Source: Rhodococcoides corynebacterioides NBRC 14404
GTDB lineage: Bacteria > Actinomycetota > Actinomycetes > Mycobacteriales > Mycobacteriaceae
Direction of reading: 5' to 3'
Length of the DNA: 64,000 bases
Assembly: GCF_001894765.1 (NCBI RefSeq)
Contig: NZ_BCWV01000002.1
Location: 620,001 to 684,000 of the forward strand
Of the stretch, positions 26,556-35,443 are shown piece after piece. The notes under the pieces were generated by a model that ran no database searches, had not been told where the DNA came from, and saw nothing but the letters and a program-made list of their open reading frames with translations. Position numbers and translations under genes: made by a program. The number at the start of each line of letters is the position of its first letter. The stretch's first letter is position 1.

Positions 26556-27596
26556 ATGTCCTCGGCTGTGCCCAGTACCCCGTCCACCTCGGCGCCGATC
26601 GCGCTCGACCTCGGCATCGCCCGGCGGGCGACGACCGAGGGGGAGTACACCGGGCCCAAGCGCGTGTTGCTGGCCGAACCCCGCGGGTACTGCGCGGGTG
26701 TCGACCGCGCCGTCGAGACCGTGGAGAAGGCGCTCGAGAAGCACGGCGCCCCCATCTACGTGCGCAAGGAGATCGTGCACAACCGCCACGTGGTGGAGAC
26801 GCTGACGGATCAGGGTGTCGTCTTCGTCGAGGAGACCGACGAGGTGCCCGAGGGCGCGCTGCTCGTGTTCTCCGCCCACGGGGTGTCGCCGGCGGTGCAT
26901 GCCTCGGCCGCCGAGCGGAACCTGCGCACCATCGACGCCACCTGCCCGCTGGTCACCAAGGTGCACCAGGAGGCCAAGCGTTTCGCACGCGACGATTTCG
27001 ACATCCTGCTCATCGGCCACGAGGGTCACGAGGAGGTCGAGGGCACCGCGGGCGAGGCGCCGGATCGCGTGCAGGTGGTCGACGGACCCGAGAGCGTCGA
27101 CGCCGTCACCGTGCGGGACGAGAGCAAGGTCATCTGGCTGTCGCAGACCACCCTCAGCGTCGACGAGACCATGGACACCGTCGCACGTCTGCGTGAGAAG
27201 TTCCCGCTGCTCCAGGACCCGCCCAGCGACGACATCTGCTACGCCACGCAGAACCGCCAGGTGGCGGTCAAGGCGATGGCGCCCGAGTGCGATCTGGTGA
27301 TCGTGGTCGGATCGCGGAATTCCTCGAACTCCGTGCGACTGGTCGAGGTCGCGCTGGCCGCGGGCGCTCGCGCGAGCTACCTCGTCGACTACGCGAAGGA
27401 GGTCGACACCGCGTGGCTCGAGGGCGTGCGGACGGTCGGCATCACCTCCGGCGCCTCGGTACCCGAGGTGCTCGTGCGCGGCGTCCTGGATCTGCTCGCC
27501 GAACACGGCTTCGGCTCCGTCGAGCCCGTCACCACGGCCAACGAGACCCTCGTCTTCGCCCTGCCGCGGGAGCTGCGGACCACCGCTCGCGTCTGA
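26556..27596 (+). CDS. ispH: 4-hydroxy-3-methylbut-2-enyl diphosphate reductase (IspH/LytB)
   Basis: Last enzyme of the MEP pathway: reduces HMBPP to IPP and DMAPP using a 4Fe-4S cluster. The 346-residue protein has the three cluster cysteines C46 ([13 protein letters not shown]), C130 ([13 protein letters not shown]) and C228 ([11 protein letters not shown]). Substrate residues appear in [17 protein letters not shown], the catalytic Glu loop of [11 protein letters not shown], and [15 protein letters not shown]. An N-terminal extension of about 35 residues precedes the conserved core; the ATG is fixed by the leaderless hexamer. M. tuberculosis counterpart: Rv1110 (lytB2). It supplies precursors to the prenyl synthase at 12815. 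Confidence 0.95.
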   Translation: MSSAVPSTPSTSAPIALDLGIARRATTEGEYTGPKRVLLAEPRGYCAGVDRAVETVEKALEKHGAPIYVRKEIVHNRHVVETLTDQGVVFVEETDEVPEGALLVFSAHGVSPAVHASAAERNLRTIDATCPLVTKVHQEAKRFARDDFDILLIGHEGHEEVEGTAGEAPDRVQVVDGPESVDAVTVRDESKVIWLSQTTLSVDETMDTVARLREKFPLLQDPPSDDICYATQNRQVAVKAMAPECDLVIVVGSRNSSNSVRLVEVALAAGARASYLVDYAKEVDTAWLEGVRTVGITSGASVPEVLVRGVLDLLAEHGFGSVEPVTTANETLVFALPRELRTTARV

Positions 27597-27613
27597 CGCC
27601 CCCCGGCGGGCGC

Positions 27614-28552
27614 CTAGTTCTCCCGGTCCCGGTAGCGCACCCGCGGCGTGGGGTGCGGCGTGACGTTCTCCACTCCCGTTCGGCGCTCGGGGTAGGCACG
27701 GGCTTCGGGGTAGGGCCGGGCCTCGGGGTAGGGGCGGGGCTCGGAGTACGGGCGGGGTGCGGAGTAGGGCCGGGGGTCCGCCGATCGCCGCGGCTCCCGT
27801 TCCCGTCGACGCTCACTCTCCGAGCGCGGCCGACGGCCGGTCTCCGGGGCCGAGTGCGCCTGCTCGTCGTCACGGGGCGTTCCGCGCATCCGCCGGGATG
27901 CCGGTGCGTCGGCACGGGCCCGCCGGGTTTCCGCGCGGCCGCCCGCTCGTCGGCCGGTGGTCTCGGGCCGTGCGTCGGCCTTCTCCGGTCGCCGCACGCG
28001 GGTCTTGTCGGTCGTACGACCCTCGTTCTTGCGCGGCTCGGCCCTGCGGGACTCGGCTTTGCGGGACTCGGTCGGGCGCGTCGAGGGCCGGGAGGCGGAG
28101 CTGCGGGCGCGGGCGGGGTGCGGGCGATCGAGCAGCAGCCGGGCCGCGCCGATGCCGAGCACCAGCATCGTGGTGAGGAACATCAGCGGGAAGCGATCGA
28201 CGAGCGGGACCGCGACGGTCAGGACGAGGTCCTTGAGCGAGCTGCCGGCATCGTCCCCGGTGGTCTGGTACGCGACGGGGACGGCCACGATCATCAGCAG
28301 CGGCGGCTGCACCATCGCGGCGAAGAGTCCTTTGCGGCGCACGGCCACCACGGCGAGGGCGCAGCCCAGAACGTAGAGCACAGCGAAGGTGGCGCCGGGT
28401 TCTCCGGCTCGCATCGCGTCGACGGCGAAGCCGAGGACACACGCTCCGGCCGCCAGCGCCACGGCACCCCACGCGGGGATTCCGGGCACGGTGGGGAGCG
28501 CCGAACGGTGATCGAGTGGCACTCCCGAGCGTGCGTGTTGGGTGGTCGACAC
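27614..28552 (-). CDS. DUF6542 membrane protein with basic repeat-rich tail
   Basis: This 312-residue protein has the position of Rv1111c in M. tuberculosis. About four transmembrane helices occupy residues 25-140 (AWGAVALAAGACVLGFAV, FAVLYVLGCALAVVAV, LLMIVAVPVAYQ, FLTTMLVLGIGAARLLL). A 170-residue Arg/Pro-rich cytoplasmic tail follows, with five six-residue repeats of the type PRPYSE/ARPYPE. Function is unknown. GTG at 28550-28552 sits 6 nt after TAACCT, so it is probably leaderless. The tail is low complexity and may bind nucleic acid or membrane phospholipid, which is only inference. Confidence 0.78.
   Translation of the reverse strand: MSTTQHARSGVPLDHRSALPTVPGIPAWGAVALAAGACVLGFAVDAMRAGEPGATFAVLYVLGCALAVVAVRRKGLFAAMVQPPLLMIVAVPVAYQTTGDDAGSSLKDLVLTVAVPLVDRFPLMFLTTMLVLGIGAARLLLDRPHPARARSSASRPSTRPTESRKAESRRAEPRKNEGRTTDKTRVRRPEKADARPETTGRRAGGRAETRRARADAPASRRMRGTPRDDEQAHSAPETGRRPRSESERRREREPRRSADPRPYSAPRPYSEPRPYPEARPYPEARAYPERRTGVENVTPHPTPRVRYRDREN
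27686..27775. repeat. Five 18-bp tandem units inside the DUF6542 gene
   Basis: Degenerate units beginning CTCGGGGTAGG run in frame and encode the hexapeptides ending RPYSE, RPYPE and RAYPE. The length is a multiple of three, so copy-number change would keep the frame. Confidence 0.75.
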
Positions 28553-28558
28553 ACACCG

Positions 28559-28564
28559 AGGTTA
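28559..28564 (-). promoter_or_regulatory. Leaderless -10 hexamer for the DUF6542 gene
   Basis: TAACCT on the minus strand, 6 nt, then GTG at 28552. Confidence 0.55.
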
Positions 28565-28572
28565 GCGCCGAT

Positions 28573-29751
28573 CTACCCGGGAGCCTCGGCGGCGTGCCCG
28601 TGACGCGGCGGCGCCGTGGTGTGCGTCGCTGCCCGGACCACGCCCCGCGGGCGAACGTCGACGGTGCTCGCGGTGGGCGGATCCCCGTCGAATCGGGACA
28701 TCTCGTGCAACCGGCGCGCGGTCACGAACACTCGGTTGTCCAGCGAACCGACCGCTGTGTTGAACGCGTCGACGGCCTTGCCGAGATGGTTGCCCACCTT
28801 GTCGACGTGGTCGCCGACCGTCCCCAGCCGCTCGTACAGTTCGCGGCCGAGGGCGACCACGGCAGCGGCGTCCTCCGCCAGGCTCTCCTGGCGCCAGGTG
28901 AAGGCGACCGTCCGCAGCAGGGCGACGAGGGTGGTCGGGGTCGCCAGCACCACGTTGCGGGTGAAGGCGTGCTCGAGCAGGCCCCGATCCCTGGTGAGCG
29001 CGGCGTCGAGGAAAGGATCGCCCGGCACGAACAGCACGACGAATTCCGGCGACGGGTCGAACGCCCGCCAGTACTTCTTGTCCGCCAACGCGTCGACGTG
29101 GGTGCGCAGGTGCCGAGCGTGGCGCTCGAGGTGCCGATCGACGGTCTCCGGATCCGTCTCCGCCGCCGCGTCGAGAAACGCCACCAGCGGCACCTTGGCG
29201 TCGACCACGATCGAGCGTCCGCCCGCCAGTCGCACCACGAGGTCCGGCCGCACGCCGTCGCCGACGACCTGGGTGTCGAAGTCGCAGTGCCGCGTCATCC
29301 CGGCGAGTTCGACCACACGCTCGAGCTGCATCTCGCCCCACCGCCCGCGGATCTGGGGTGCGCGGAGGGCGGTGACCAGCTGATCGGTCTGCGACGCGAG
29401 ATGCCGGGACGCCCGGTGCATCCCGGCGACCTGCTCGGTCAGTCCCGCGTAGGCGCTCACCCGGTCCCGCTCGGCCACCCGCACGTGGTTCTCCAGGGCG
29501 TCCACGGCGTCCCGCAGCGGGTCGACCACCCGGGCGATGCTCTCGCCGATCGCGCCCGAGTGTCGGCGGGCGGCGTCCTCGTTGAGCAGCGCGAGCGAGC
29601 GGCGGACCGCCTCCTCGCCGGCGGCGGAGGCGGCCAGACGCTCGCCCGCGCGGGCGAGTTCCACGTCGCCCCTCGCGCTGCGGAGCCACCAGCCCAACGC
29701 CATACCCACAGCGAGGGCGACGAGGACGACGAGTGCGGTCACGGCGGTCAT
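28573..29751 (-). CDS. rmuC: DNA recombination protein RmuC
   Basis: This 392-residue RmuC protein limits DNA inversions and carries a restriction-endonuclease-like core. An N-terminal membrane helix (TALVVLVALAVGMALGWWL) is followed by a coiled-coil region (about 35-115). The core has APQIRGRWGEMQLERVVELAGM, CDFDTQ, RPDLVVRLAGGRSIVVDAKVPL with the acidic and lysine residues of the nuclease motif, and EFVVLFVPGDPFLDAA. The start is uncertain among ATG 29751, an ATG four codons upstream and a GTG ten codons upstream. None has a clear ribosome-binding site. Divergent from sbcD; together with sbcDC and xseAB it gives a repair-rich neighbourhood. Confidence 0.9.
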   Translation of the reverse strand: MTAVTALVVLVALAVGMALGWWLRSARGDVELARAGERLAASAAGEEAVRRSLALLNEDAARRHSGAIGESIARVVDPLRDAVDALENHVRVAERDRVSAYAGLTEQVAGMHRASRHLASQTDQLVTALRAPQIRGRWGEMQLERVVELAGMTRHCDFDTQVVGDGVRPDLVVRLAGGRSIVVDAKVPLVAFLDAAAETDPETVDRHLERHARHLRTHVDALADKKYWRAFDPSPEFVVLFVPGDPFLDAALTRDRGLLEHAFTRNVVLATPTTLVALLRTVAFTWRQESLAEDAAAVVALGRELYERLGTVGDHVDKVGNHLGKAVDAFNTAVGSLDNRVFVTARRLHEMSRFDGDPPTASTVDVRPRGVVRAATHTTAPPRHGHAAEAPG

Positions 29752-29851
29752 GGCGCACAGCATGGCCGATACCACCGACACGTCCGTCCGAGACGGAGAT
29801 CGAGCTCGGGGGCCTTCCGTGCGTCGACCGCACTCTGTCGGACCCCTCCGT

Positions 29852-29857
29852 TAGCGT
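29852..29857 (+). promoter_or_regulatory. sbcD: Leaderless -10 hexamer for sbcD-sbcC
   Basis: TAGCGT, 7 nt, ATG at 29865. This would drive the sbcDC operon. Confidence 0.55.
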
Positions 29858-29864
29858 CGGTCGT

Positions 29865-31067
29865 ATGAAGATCCTGCACACCTCGGACTGGCACATCGGG
29901 CGCACCTTCCACGGTGTCGACCTGCTGGCCGATCAGCGGCGTGCGCTCGACGCGGTGGCGGACATCGTGCGTGAGCGCGGGGTCGACGTCGTGGTCGTGC
30001 CCGGCGACGTCTACGACCGTGCGGTGCCCAGCGCCGACGCGGTTCGGTTGTGCACCAGCGCTTTCGAGCGCATTCGCGCGGCCGGTGCCCGCATCGTCGT
30101 GACGTCGGGCAACCACGATTCGCCCGCGCGTCTCGGCGCCGGCGCGTCGTTCTCCGCTGCCGGTGGCCTGCACGTGTTCACCACGGTGTCCGAGGTAGGG
30201 GAGCCGGTGGTCGTGGCCGACGAGCACGGCGACGTCGCGTTCTACGGCATTCCCTATCTCGAACCGGACGCCACTGCACGGGAACTCGGGGTGGCGAGTG
30301 GGCGTTCGCACGCGAGCGTCCTCGCAGCGGCGATGGGTCGCGTGCGGGCCGATCTCCAGGGGCGGCCGACGCCGACGCGGTCGGTGGTTCTCGCGCACGC
30401 GTTCGTGGTCGGCGGCGAGGCGACGGGATCGGAGCGGTCCATCTCGGTCGGCGGCGTGGAGACCGTCGCCGCGGGCGCGTTCGCCGGGGTCGACTACGTG
30501 GCGCTGGGACACCTGCACTCGCCGCAGGAAGTCGAGGCGCACGTGCGGTATTCCGGTTCCCCCGTGCCCTATTCGTTCGGCGAGCGGTCGCACCGCAAGG
30601 CGGTGTGGCTGATCGATCTCGATGCGCAGGGCCTCGCGGAGGTCACACGTGTCGATCTCCCGGTCGTGCGCGGGCTCTCCGTGCTCGAGGGCACGCTGGA
30701 CGAGCTGGTGTCCGACGCGCGGTTCGACGCGGCGGAGGAGCACTACGTGTCGGCGGTGCTCACCGATGCGGTGCGGCCGATGGATGCCATGCGTGTTCTG
30801 CGCGAGCGGTTTCCGTTCGCCGTGCATCTCGAATGGCACCGTCCGGCGGGCTCGGACCTCGGGCGCTACCGCGACAAGGTGATCGGCCGGACGGACGCGG
30901 CCATCGTGCGCAGCTTCGTCACCGACATGCGGAGCGCACCGTCGGACAGCGAGTGCGCCCTGCTCGACGCCGCGGTGGAAGCGGCCGTGGCGCAGCAGGA
31001 TTCGTCGACGGCGACGACGGCGACGACGGTCACGACGGACGACGAGTCGGTGGCGATGTCGGCGTGA
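29865..31067 (+). CDS. sbcD: Exonuclease subunit SbcD (Mre11-type)
   Basis: Nuclease subunit of the SbcCD complex, which opens hairpins and trims blocked DNA ends. The 400-residue protein contains the five calcineurin-type phosphoesterase motifs: HTSDWHIGRTF, VVPGDVYDRAVP, TSGNHDSPARLG, VLAHAFVVGG and LGHLHSPQEV. They are followed by a capping domain. The last 25 residues are a Thr/Ala/Asp low-complexity tail encoded by a run of ACG/GAC triplets. The stop overlaps the sbcC start by 4 nt. Confidence 0.94.
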   Translation: MKILHTSDWHIGRTFHGVDLLADQRRALDAVADIVRERGVDVVVVPGDVYDRAVPSADAVRLCTSAFERIRAAGARIVVTSGNHDSPARLGAGASFSAAGGLHVFTTVSEVGEPVVVADEHGDVAFYGIPYLEPDATARELGVASGRSHASVLAAAMGRVRADLQGRPTPTRSVVLAHAFVVGGEATGSERSISVGGVETVAAGAFAGVDYVALGHLHSPQEVEAHVRYSGSPVPYSFGERSHRKAVWLIDLDAQGLAEVTRVDLPVVRGLSVLEGTLDELVSDARFDAAEEHYVSAVLTDAVRPMDAMRVLRERFPFAVHLEWHRPAGSDLGRYRDKVIGRTDAAIVRSFVTDMRSAPSDSECALLDAAVEAAVAQQDSSTATTATTVTTDDESVAMSA

Positions 31068-34045
31068 GGCTCCACGCGCTCTCGGTGACGGCGTTCGGCC
31101 CGTTCGGGGGTTCGGTCGAGATCGATTTCGACCGGCTGGGTGCCGACGGTCTGTTCCTGCTGCACGGCCCCACGGGTGCCGGCAAGACCTCCGTGCTCGA
31201 CGCTGTCGCGTTCGCGCTGTACGGGGTGCTCCCCGGGTCCCGCCGGGAGAATCGGCGCCTGCTCTCCGATCACGCCGAGGCGGGGGTCGTGCCGCGGGTC
31301 GTGCTCGACGCCACCCTCGGCGGCCGCCGCGTCACCCTCACCCGCACCCCGGAGTACCTGCGCCCCAAGCGCCGGGGCAACGGCGTGACCAAGCAGAACG
31401 CGTCCGCCTCGCTCGTGTGGGAGGACGGGGACGGCGAGAACCTCACGCGGATCGACGAGGTCGCGCGCGAGGTCGAGCGCCTCCTCGGCATGCGGGTGGA
31501 CCAGTTCTTCCAGGTGGTGATGCTGCCGCAGGGCGAGTTCGCGCGGTTCCTGCGGGCGCGCACGGAGGATCGCGGCGCCCTTCTCGAGCAACTGTTCGAC
31601 ACCGACCGATTCACGTCCGTCGAGCAGTGGTTCGCGGAGCGGAGACGGGCTGGTGCCGACGCCTTGGCCGGCCGGACGGGCGCCCTCGACCGCCTCGCCG
31701 CCCAGGTGGCCACCGCGGCCGGTGTCGATCACGTCGTCGGCGACGACGTCGTCGACTGGGCCACCGGTCTGGCGGAGGCCGCCCGCGACCGGGTCGTCGT
31801 CGAGCAGGCCGGGCTGGCCGCCGCGCGCGCCGACCACGACACCGCCCGCGTCGCGGCCGCCGATGCCCACCGCCGGGCCGACGCGCGTCGTCGCGGCGAG
31901 GCCGCCCGGGCGGCCCTGGCCGCGCTGGCGTCCGGTCGTGCCGACCGGGAGCGTCGCGCCGAGGAACTCGCCGCCGCCGGCCGCGCCGAGGCCGTGATCG
32001 GTCGCCTCACGGCGTACGACGCAGCCCGACGGCGCGCCGACCGCGCCGAGGAGGCGCTGACGGCGGCGGTCGACACGGCCGCCGGAACCCGCGCCGCGGA
32101 GATCGTGGCGGCGTTGTCGTGGCCGCCGTCCGAGGCCGACGCGGCGCGTCTCGACGCGGCCGTGCAGGACTGGAGCGGGGAGATCGCCGTTCTCGACGGC
32201 GTCGCGGAGATCGAGCGGCACCGAGCGAGCGCCGACCGTGATCGCCGTGCGGCGTCCGACCGCGTGGCGGAGCTGACGACGACGCTCGCGGCCGCGCGGG
32301 CACGCCTGGACGCGGTGCCCGGCGACCGCCGGCGTCTCGACGCCGACCTCGCCGACTGTCTCGACGCCGCGGCGGCTCTGGGACCGGCCGAGTCGCGTCG
32401 GTCGGACGCCGCTGCCGCCGTCGACGCCCGGCTGGAGCGTCGTCGGGTCGAGCGTCGTCTGGCGGAGGCCGTCGAGGCGGCCGACGTCGCGCGCCGTCGT
32501 GGCGACGAGCTGCGGGCGCAGTGGCTGGACGTCCGAGAACGGCGTCTCGACTCCATGTCGGCGGAGCTCGCGGCGCGGCTGACGGAGGGTGAGCCCTGCA
32601 CCGTCTGCGGGGCCACCGAACACCCGATGCCGGCGGTGCGCCGGGAGGATCACGTCGATCTCCGGGAGGAGCGCGAGGCGGAGGCCCGGAAGAGTGCCGC
32701 CGAGGCCGACGACGCGTCCGCGCGAGCACGGGTGGAGCACCTCCGGGAGATCCTGGCACTCTCGGGTCCCGACGATGGGGCCGAATCCGCCGTGCTCGCC
32801 GAGCGTCTCGACTCCGCCACGGCCGAGGTGATGCGGTTGCGGGAGAAGGCCGACCGCCGCGAGACGGTCGCCGCCGCACGGGCGGCCCTCGACCGTGAGG
32901 CCGACGAGACGGCTGCCCGCATCACCACCGTGTCGGCGGAGCTGGCGTCCACCCGCGAGCGACTCACCGCGCTCGAGACGCGGATCGCCGAGGACACCGC
33001 GCGCGTCGAGGCGGCGATCGGTCCCTCGGCGTCGGTGGCGGATCGCCGACGGGGTGTCGAGCAGGCCATCGAGGCCGCGATCGCCGTACGCGACACCCGT
33101 GCCGCCGCCGCTGCTGCCCGCGCCGCGGCGGATCGAGCGGACGCGGACGTGATCGACGCGGTGGCGGCGGCCGGGTTCGCCGGCCGCGCGGAGGCGATCG
33201 CCGCCGCGCGCACGGCGGAGGCGCGGGACCGACTGCGTGCCGACCTCGCCCGGGCCGAGCGTGAGGAGGCCGCGGCGGGCGCCGCGCTCGCCGATGCGGA
33301 CGTCGCGGCGGCGATGGCGGGCGGCCCGGTCGACACCGAGGTCGTCGACGCGGCGGACGCCGCCACGCGCGAGGCACTGGACCGGGCCGTGGCGAGCGCC
33401 GACGGGGCCGAACGCAGGTCGCGCCAGCTCGCGGACCTCACGGCACAGCTGTGGTCCGTGGCGGACGCGATCGGACCGCTGCAGCGGCGGCAGCAGGAAC
33501 TCGAGGGTCTGGCCGACGTCGTCGCCGGCCGCGGTGCCAACGCCCGCAAGATGTCGCTCCGGTCGTACGTCCTCGCAGCGCGGCTGGAGGACGTCGCCGC
33601 GGCGGCGTCGCTGCGGTTCCGGCGCATGTCGGAGGGGCGCTTCGAGTTCGTGCATTCCGACGAGGCCGGGCCGCGCGGCACGCGGGGCGGTCTGGGGCTC
33701 GACATCAGGGACGACTACACCGGGGTCGTCCGACCCGCCGGCACGCTCTCGGGTGGGGAGGCGTTCTGCGCGTCGCTCTCGCTCGCACTCGGGCTCGCGG
33801 ACGTGGTCGCGGCGGAGGCCGGGGGAGTCACTCTCGACACGATGTTCGTCGACGAGGGCTTCGGCACCCTCGACGCCGACTCCCTCGACGCCGTGATGGG
33901 CGTGCTCGACGACCTTCGGTCCGGCGGTCGCACCGTCGGCATCGTCAGCCACGTCAGCGAACTGCGCGACCGCGTTCCCAGTCGACTCGAAGTGATGCGT
34001 GGGCGAACCGGATCGACCGTGCGGGTGCACGCCCCCGCGCTCTGA
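31064..34045 (+). CDS. sbcC: Exonuclease subunit SbcC (Rad50-type SMC ATPase)
   Basis: ATPase/scaffold subunit of SbcCD, 993 residues. The N-terminal ATPase half has the P-loop HGPTGAGKTS (K41) and the Q-loop region MLPQGEFARFLRA. Two long Ala/Arg/Glu-rich coiled-coil arms (about 185-500 and 530-800) flank a zinc-hook-like C512-T-V-C515 (GEPCTVCGATEHP), where two SbcC molecules would dimerise. The C-terminal half has the ABC signature TLSGGEAFCASLSLALGLAD and Walker B TMFVDEGFGTLD. GTG overlaps the sbcD stop (GTGA). The open frame extends about 1 kb upstream over sbcD, but that part is not translated. Confidence 0.94.
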   Translation: MRLHALSVTAFGPFGGSVEIDFDRLGADGLFLLHGPTGAGKTSVLDAVAFALYGVLPGSRRENRRLLSDHAEAGVVPRVVLDATLGGRRVTLTRTPEYLRPKRRGNGVTKQNASASLVWEDGDGENLTRIDEVAREVERLLGMRVDQFFQVVMLPQGEFARFLRARTEDRGALLEQLFDTDRFTSVEQWFAERRRAGADALAGRTGALDRLAAQVATAAGVDHVVGDDVVDWATGLAEAARDRVVVEQAGLAAARADHDTARVAAADAHRRADARRRGEAARAALAALASGRADRERRAEELAAAGRAEAVIGRLTAYDAARRRADRAEEALTAAVDTAAGTRAAEIVAALSWPPSEADAARLDAAVQDWSGEIAVLDGVAEIERHRASADRDRRAASDRVAELTTTLAAARARLDAVPGDRRRLDADLADCLDAAAALGPAESRRSDAAAAVDARLERRRVERRLAEAVEAADVARRRGDELRAQWLDVRERRLDSMSAELAARLTEGEPCTVCGATEHPMPAVRREDHVDLREEREAEARKSAAEADDASARARVEHLREILALSGPDDGAESAVLAERLDSATAEVMRLREKADRRETVAAARAALDREADETAARITTVSAELASTRERLTALETRIAEDTARVEAAIGPSASVADRRRGVEQAIEAAIAVRDTRAAAAAARAAADRADADVIDAVAAAGFAGRAEAIAAARTAEARDRLRADLARAEREEAAAGAALADADVAAAMAGGPVDTEVVDAADAATREALDRAVASADGAERRSRQLADLTAQLWSVADAIGPLQRRQQELEGLADVVAGRGANARKMSLRSYVLAARLEDVAAAASLRFRRMSEGRFEFVHSDEAGPRGTRGGLGLDIRDDYTGVVRPAGTLSGGEAFCASLSLALGLADVVAAEAGGVTLDTMFVDEGFGTLDADSLDAVMGVLDDLRSGGRTVGIVSHVSELRDRVPSRLEVMRGRTGSTVRVHAPAL

Positions 34046-34049
34046 CGGG

Positions 34050-35345
34050 TCAGTCGCGGGCGTCCGGCCGCGAAGACTCGGTGGGCCGAGAAGTGGCGGG
34101 GGCTGTGGAGGGTTCGGTGGGCTCGGGGGCGAAGCGGGTGTCGTGCTCGTGCACCACGACGGGCGCGTCGTCGCCCTCGGTCCCGAGATCGTCGTGCACC
34201 TTCTCGGCGATCACGTTGGCCGGCGGGTGTTCGTCCGACCGCAGCTCGATCTGCTCGTTGACGTACCGGACCAGGACGGCCGCCGCGGCGGCGACGGGAA
34301 CAGCGAGGAACGCGCCGATGATGCCGAAGACGGAGCCGCCGGCGGTGACGGCGAGCAGGACGACGGCAGCGTGCAGTTTCATCGACTTGCTCTGCAGGAT
34401 CGGCTGCAGCACGTTTCCCTCGATCTGCTGGACCGCGAGGATGATGGCCAACACGATGACGGCGGTCGTGAATCCGTTGGCCACCAACGCGACCAACACG
34501 GCCAGGGCACCGGCGACGAACGCACCGACGATCGGGATGAAGCCACCGAGGAACGTCAGCGTCATCAGGACCGGGGTCAGCGGCACCCCGAGAATCAGCA
34601 GGCCGATGCCGATGAAGATCGCGTCGATGGCGCTCACGATGGCCTGGGTGCGGATGAATCCGCCCAGCGTGTCCCAGACGCGGCTGAGCACCTCGGCGAT
34701 GTGCCCGCCCGCCTTGCGTCCGGCGAGACCGTGCAGCCAGGGGAGGAAGCGCGGGCCGTCCTTGATGAAGAAGAAGCTCAGCACCAGCACCAGTCCGAGG
34801 GTGACCAGGATCGACCCGGCGGTGGCGACACCGGAGAACACACCGGACGCGATCATCGCGCCGCTGTCCTGCAGCTGATTGCCCACTGCCTGCACGGCGC
34901 TGTCGATCTGCTGGTCGTCCAGGTTCACCGGCGGGCCCTCGAGCCACTCCTGGACCTGGACGATGCCCTGCTGGGCACTGTCGGCGAGGTCCGGAGCCTG
35001 CTCCACGACGGAGGGGACGATGAACGCGACCACTCCCGCGAGCACCGCGAGGAAGCCCAGCAGCGAGGTCGCCGCGGCCAGCGCCGGGGGAGCCCCGATG
35101 CGACGCAGCCAGCGGGTCGGCGGCCACAGCACGGTGGCGACGATCAGCGCGAGCAGGACCGGCAGCACGATGACCCACAGCTGGCCGATCAGCCACCCGC
35201 CGACCCACAGCGCTCCGGCGATGACCAGGACCATCGCCGACCACTTGGCGAGCCACGCGCCACCACTGCCGAAGAGCGCGGAGCGGTCGCGGCGAGGGCG
35301 GGCGGCCTCGGTATCTGCGGACGAGGTTGCGTCGTTCTCTCCCAC
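34050..35345 (-). CDS. AI-2E family transporter
   Basis: This 431-residue polytopic membrane protein of the AI-2E transporter (PerM/TqsA) family has about eight helices. The first pair is AMVLVIAGALWVGGWLIGQL and LWVIVLPVLLALIVATVL. Family segments include SFFFIKDGPRFLPWL, FIRTQAIVSAIDAIFIGIGL and GFIPIVGAFVAGALAVLVAL, then VLQPILQSKSMKLHAAVVLL. A 60-residue acidic tail is cytoplasmic. Members export varied small molecules or ions, so the substrate is not predictable. The M. tuberculosis counterpart by synteny is Rv1101c. GTG at 35343-35345 follows AAGGAA at 9 nt. Confidence 0.88.
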   Translation of the reverse strand: MGENDATSSADTEAARPRRDRSALFGSGGAWLAKWSAMVLVIAGALWVGGWLIGQLWVIVLPVLLALIVATVLWPPTRWLRRIGAPPALAAATSLLGFLAVLAGVVAFIVPSVVEQAPDLADSAQQGIVQVQEWLEGPPVNLDDQQIDSAVQAVGNQLQDSGAMIASGVFSGVATAGSILVTLGLVLVLSFFFIKDGPRFLPWLHGLAGRKAGGHIAEVLSRVWDTLGGFIRTQAIVSAIDAIFIGIGLLILGVPLTPVLMTLTFLGGFIPIVGAFVAGALAVLVALVANGFTTAVIVLAIILAVQQIEGNVLQPILQSKSMKLHAAVVLLAVTAGGSVFGIIGAFLAVPVAAAAAVLVRYVNEQIELRSDEHPPANVIAEKVHDDLGTEGDDAPVVVHEHDTRFAPEPTEPSTAPATSRPTESSRPDARD

Positions 35346-35443
35346 GGTGGGGTGTTCCTTCCCGTTGGGGGTGGTCACGAACCGACCCGAGGAGAAAGGT
35401 CGCATGCGTCCTGCACTGTACCCGGGCGGGCCGCAGTCACCCC

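Noticed and set aside
30050-31063. A long plus-strand frame upstream of and continuous with sbcC
   Set aside because: It overlaps sbcD in another frame and reads as Arg/Gly-rich low complexity. The GTGA overlap at 31064 is the proper sbcC start.
30866-34030. More than 1000-codon minus-strand frame opposite sbcC
   Set aside because: A mirror of the Ala/Arg/Glu-rich coiled-coil coding; no domain recognised.
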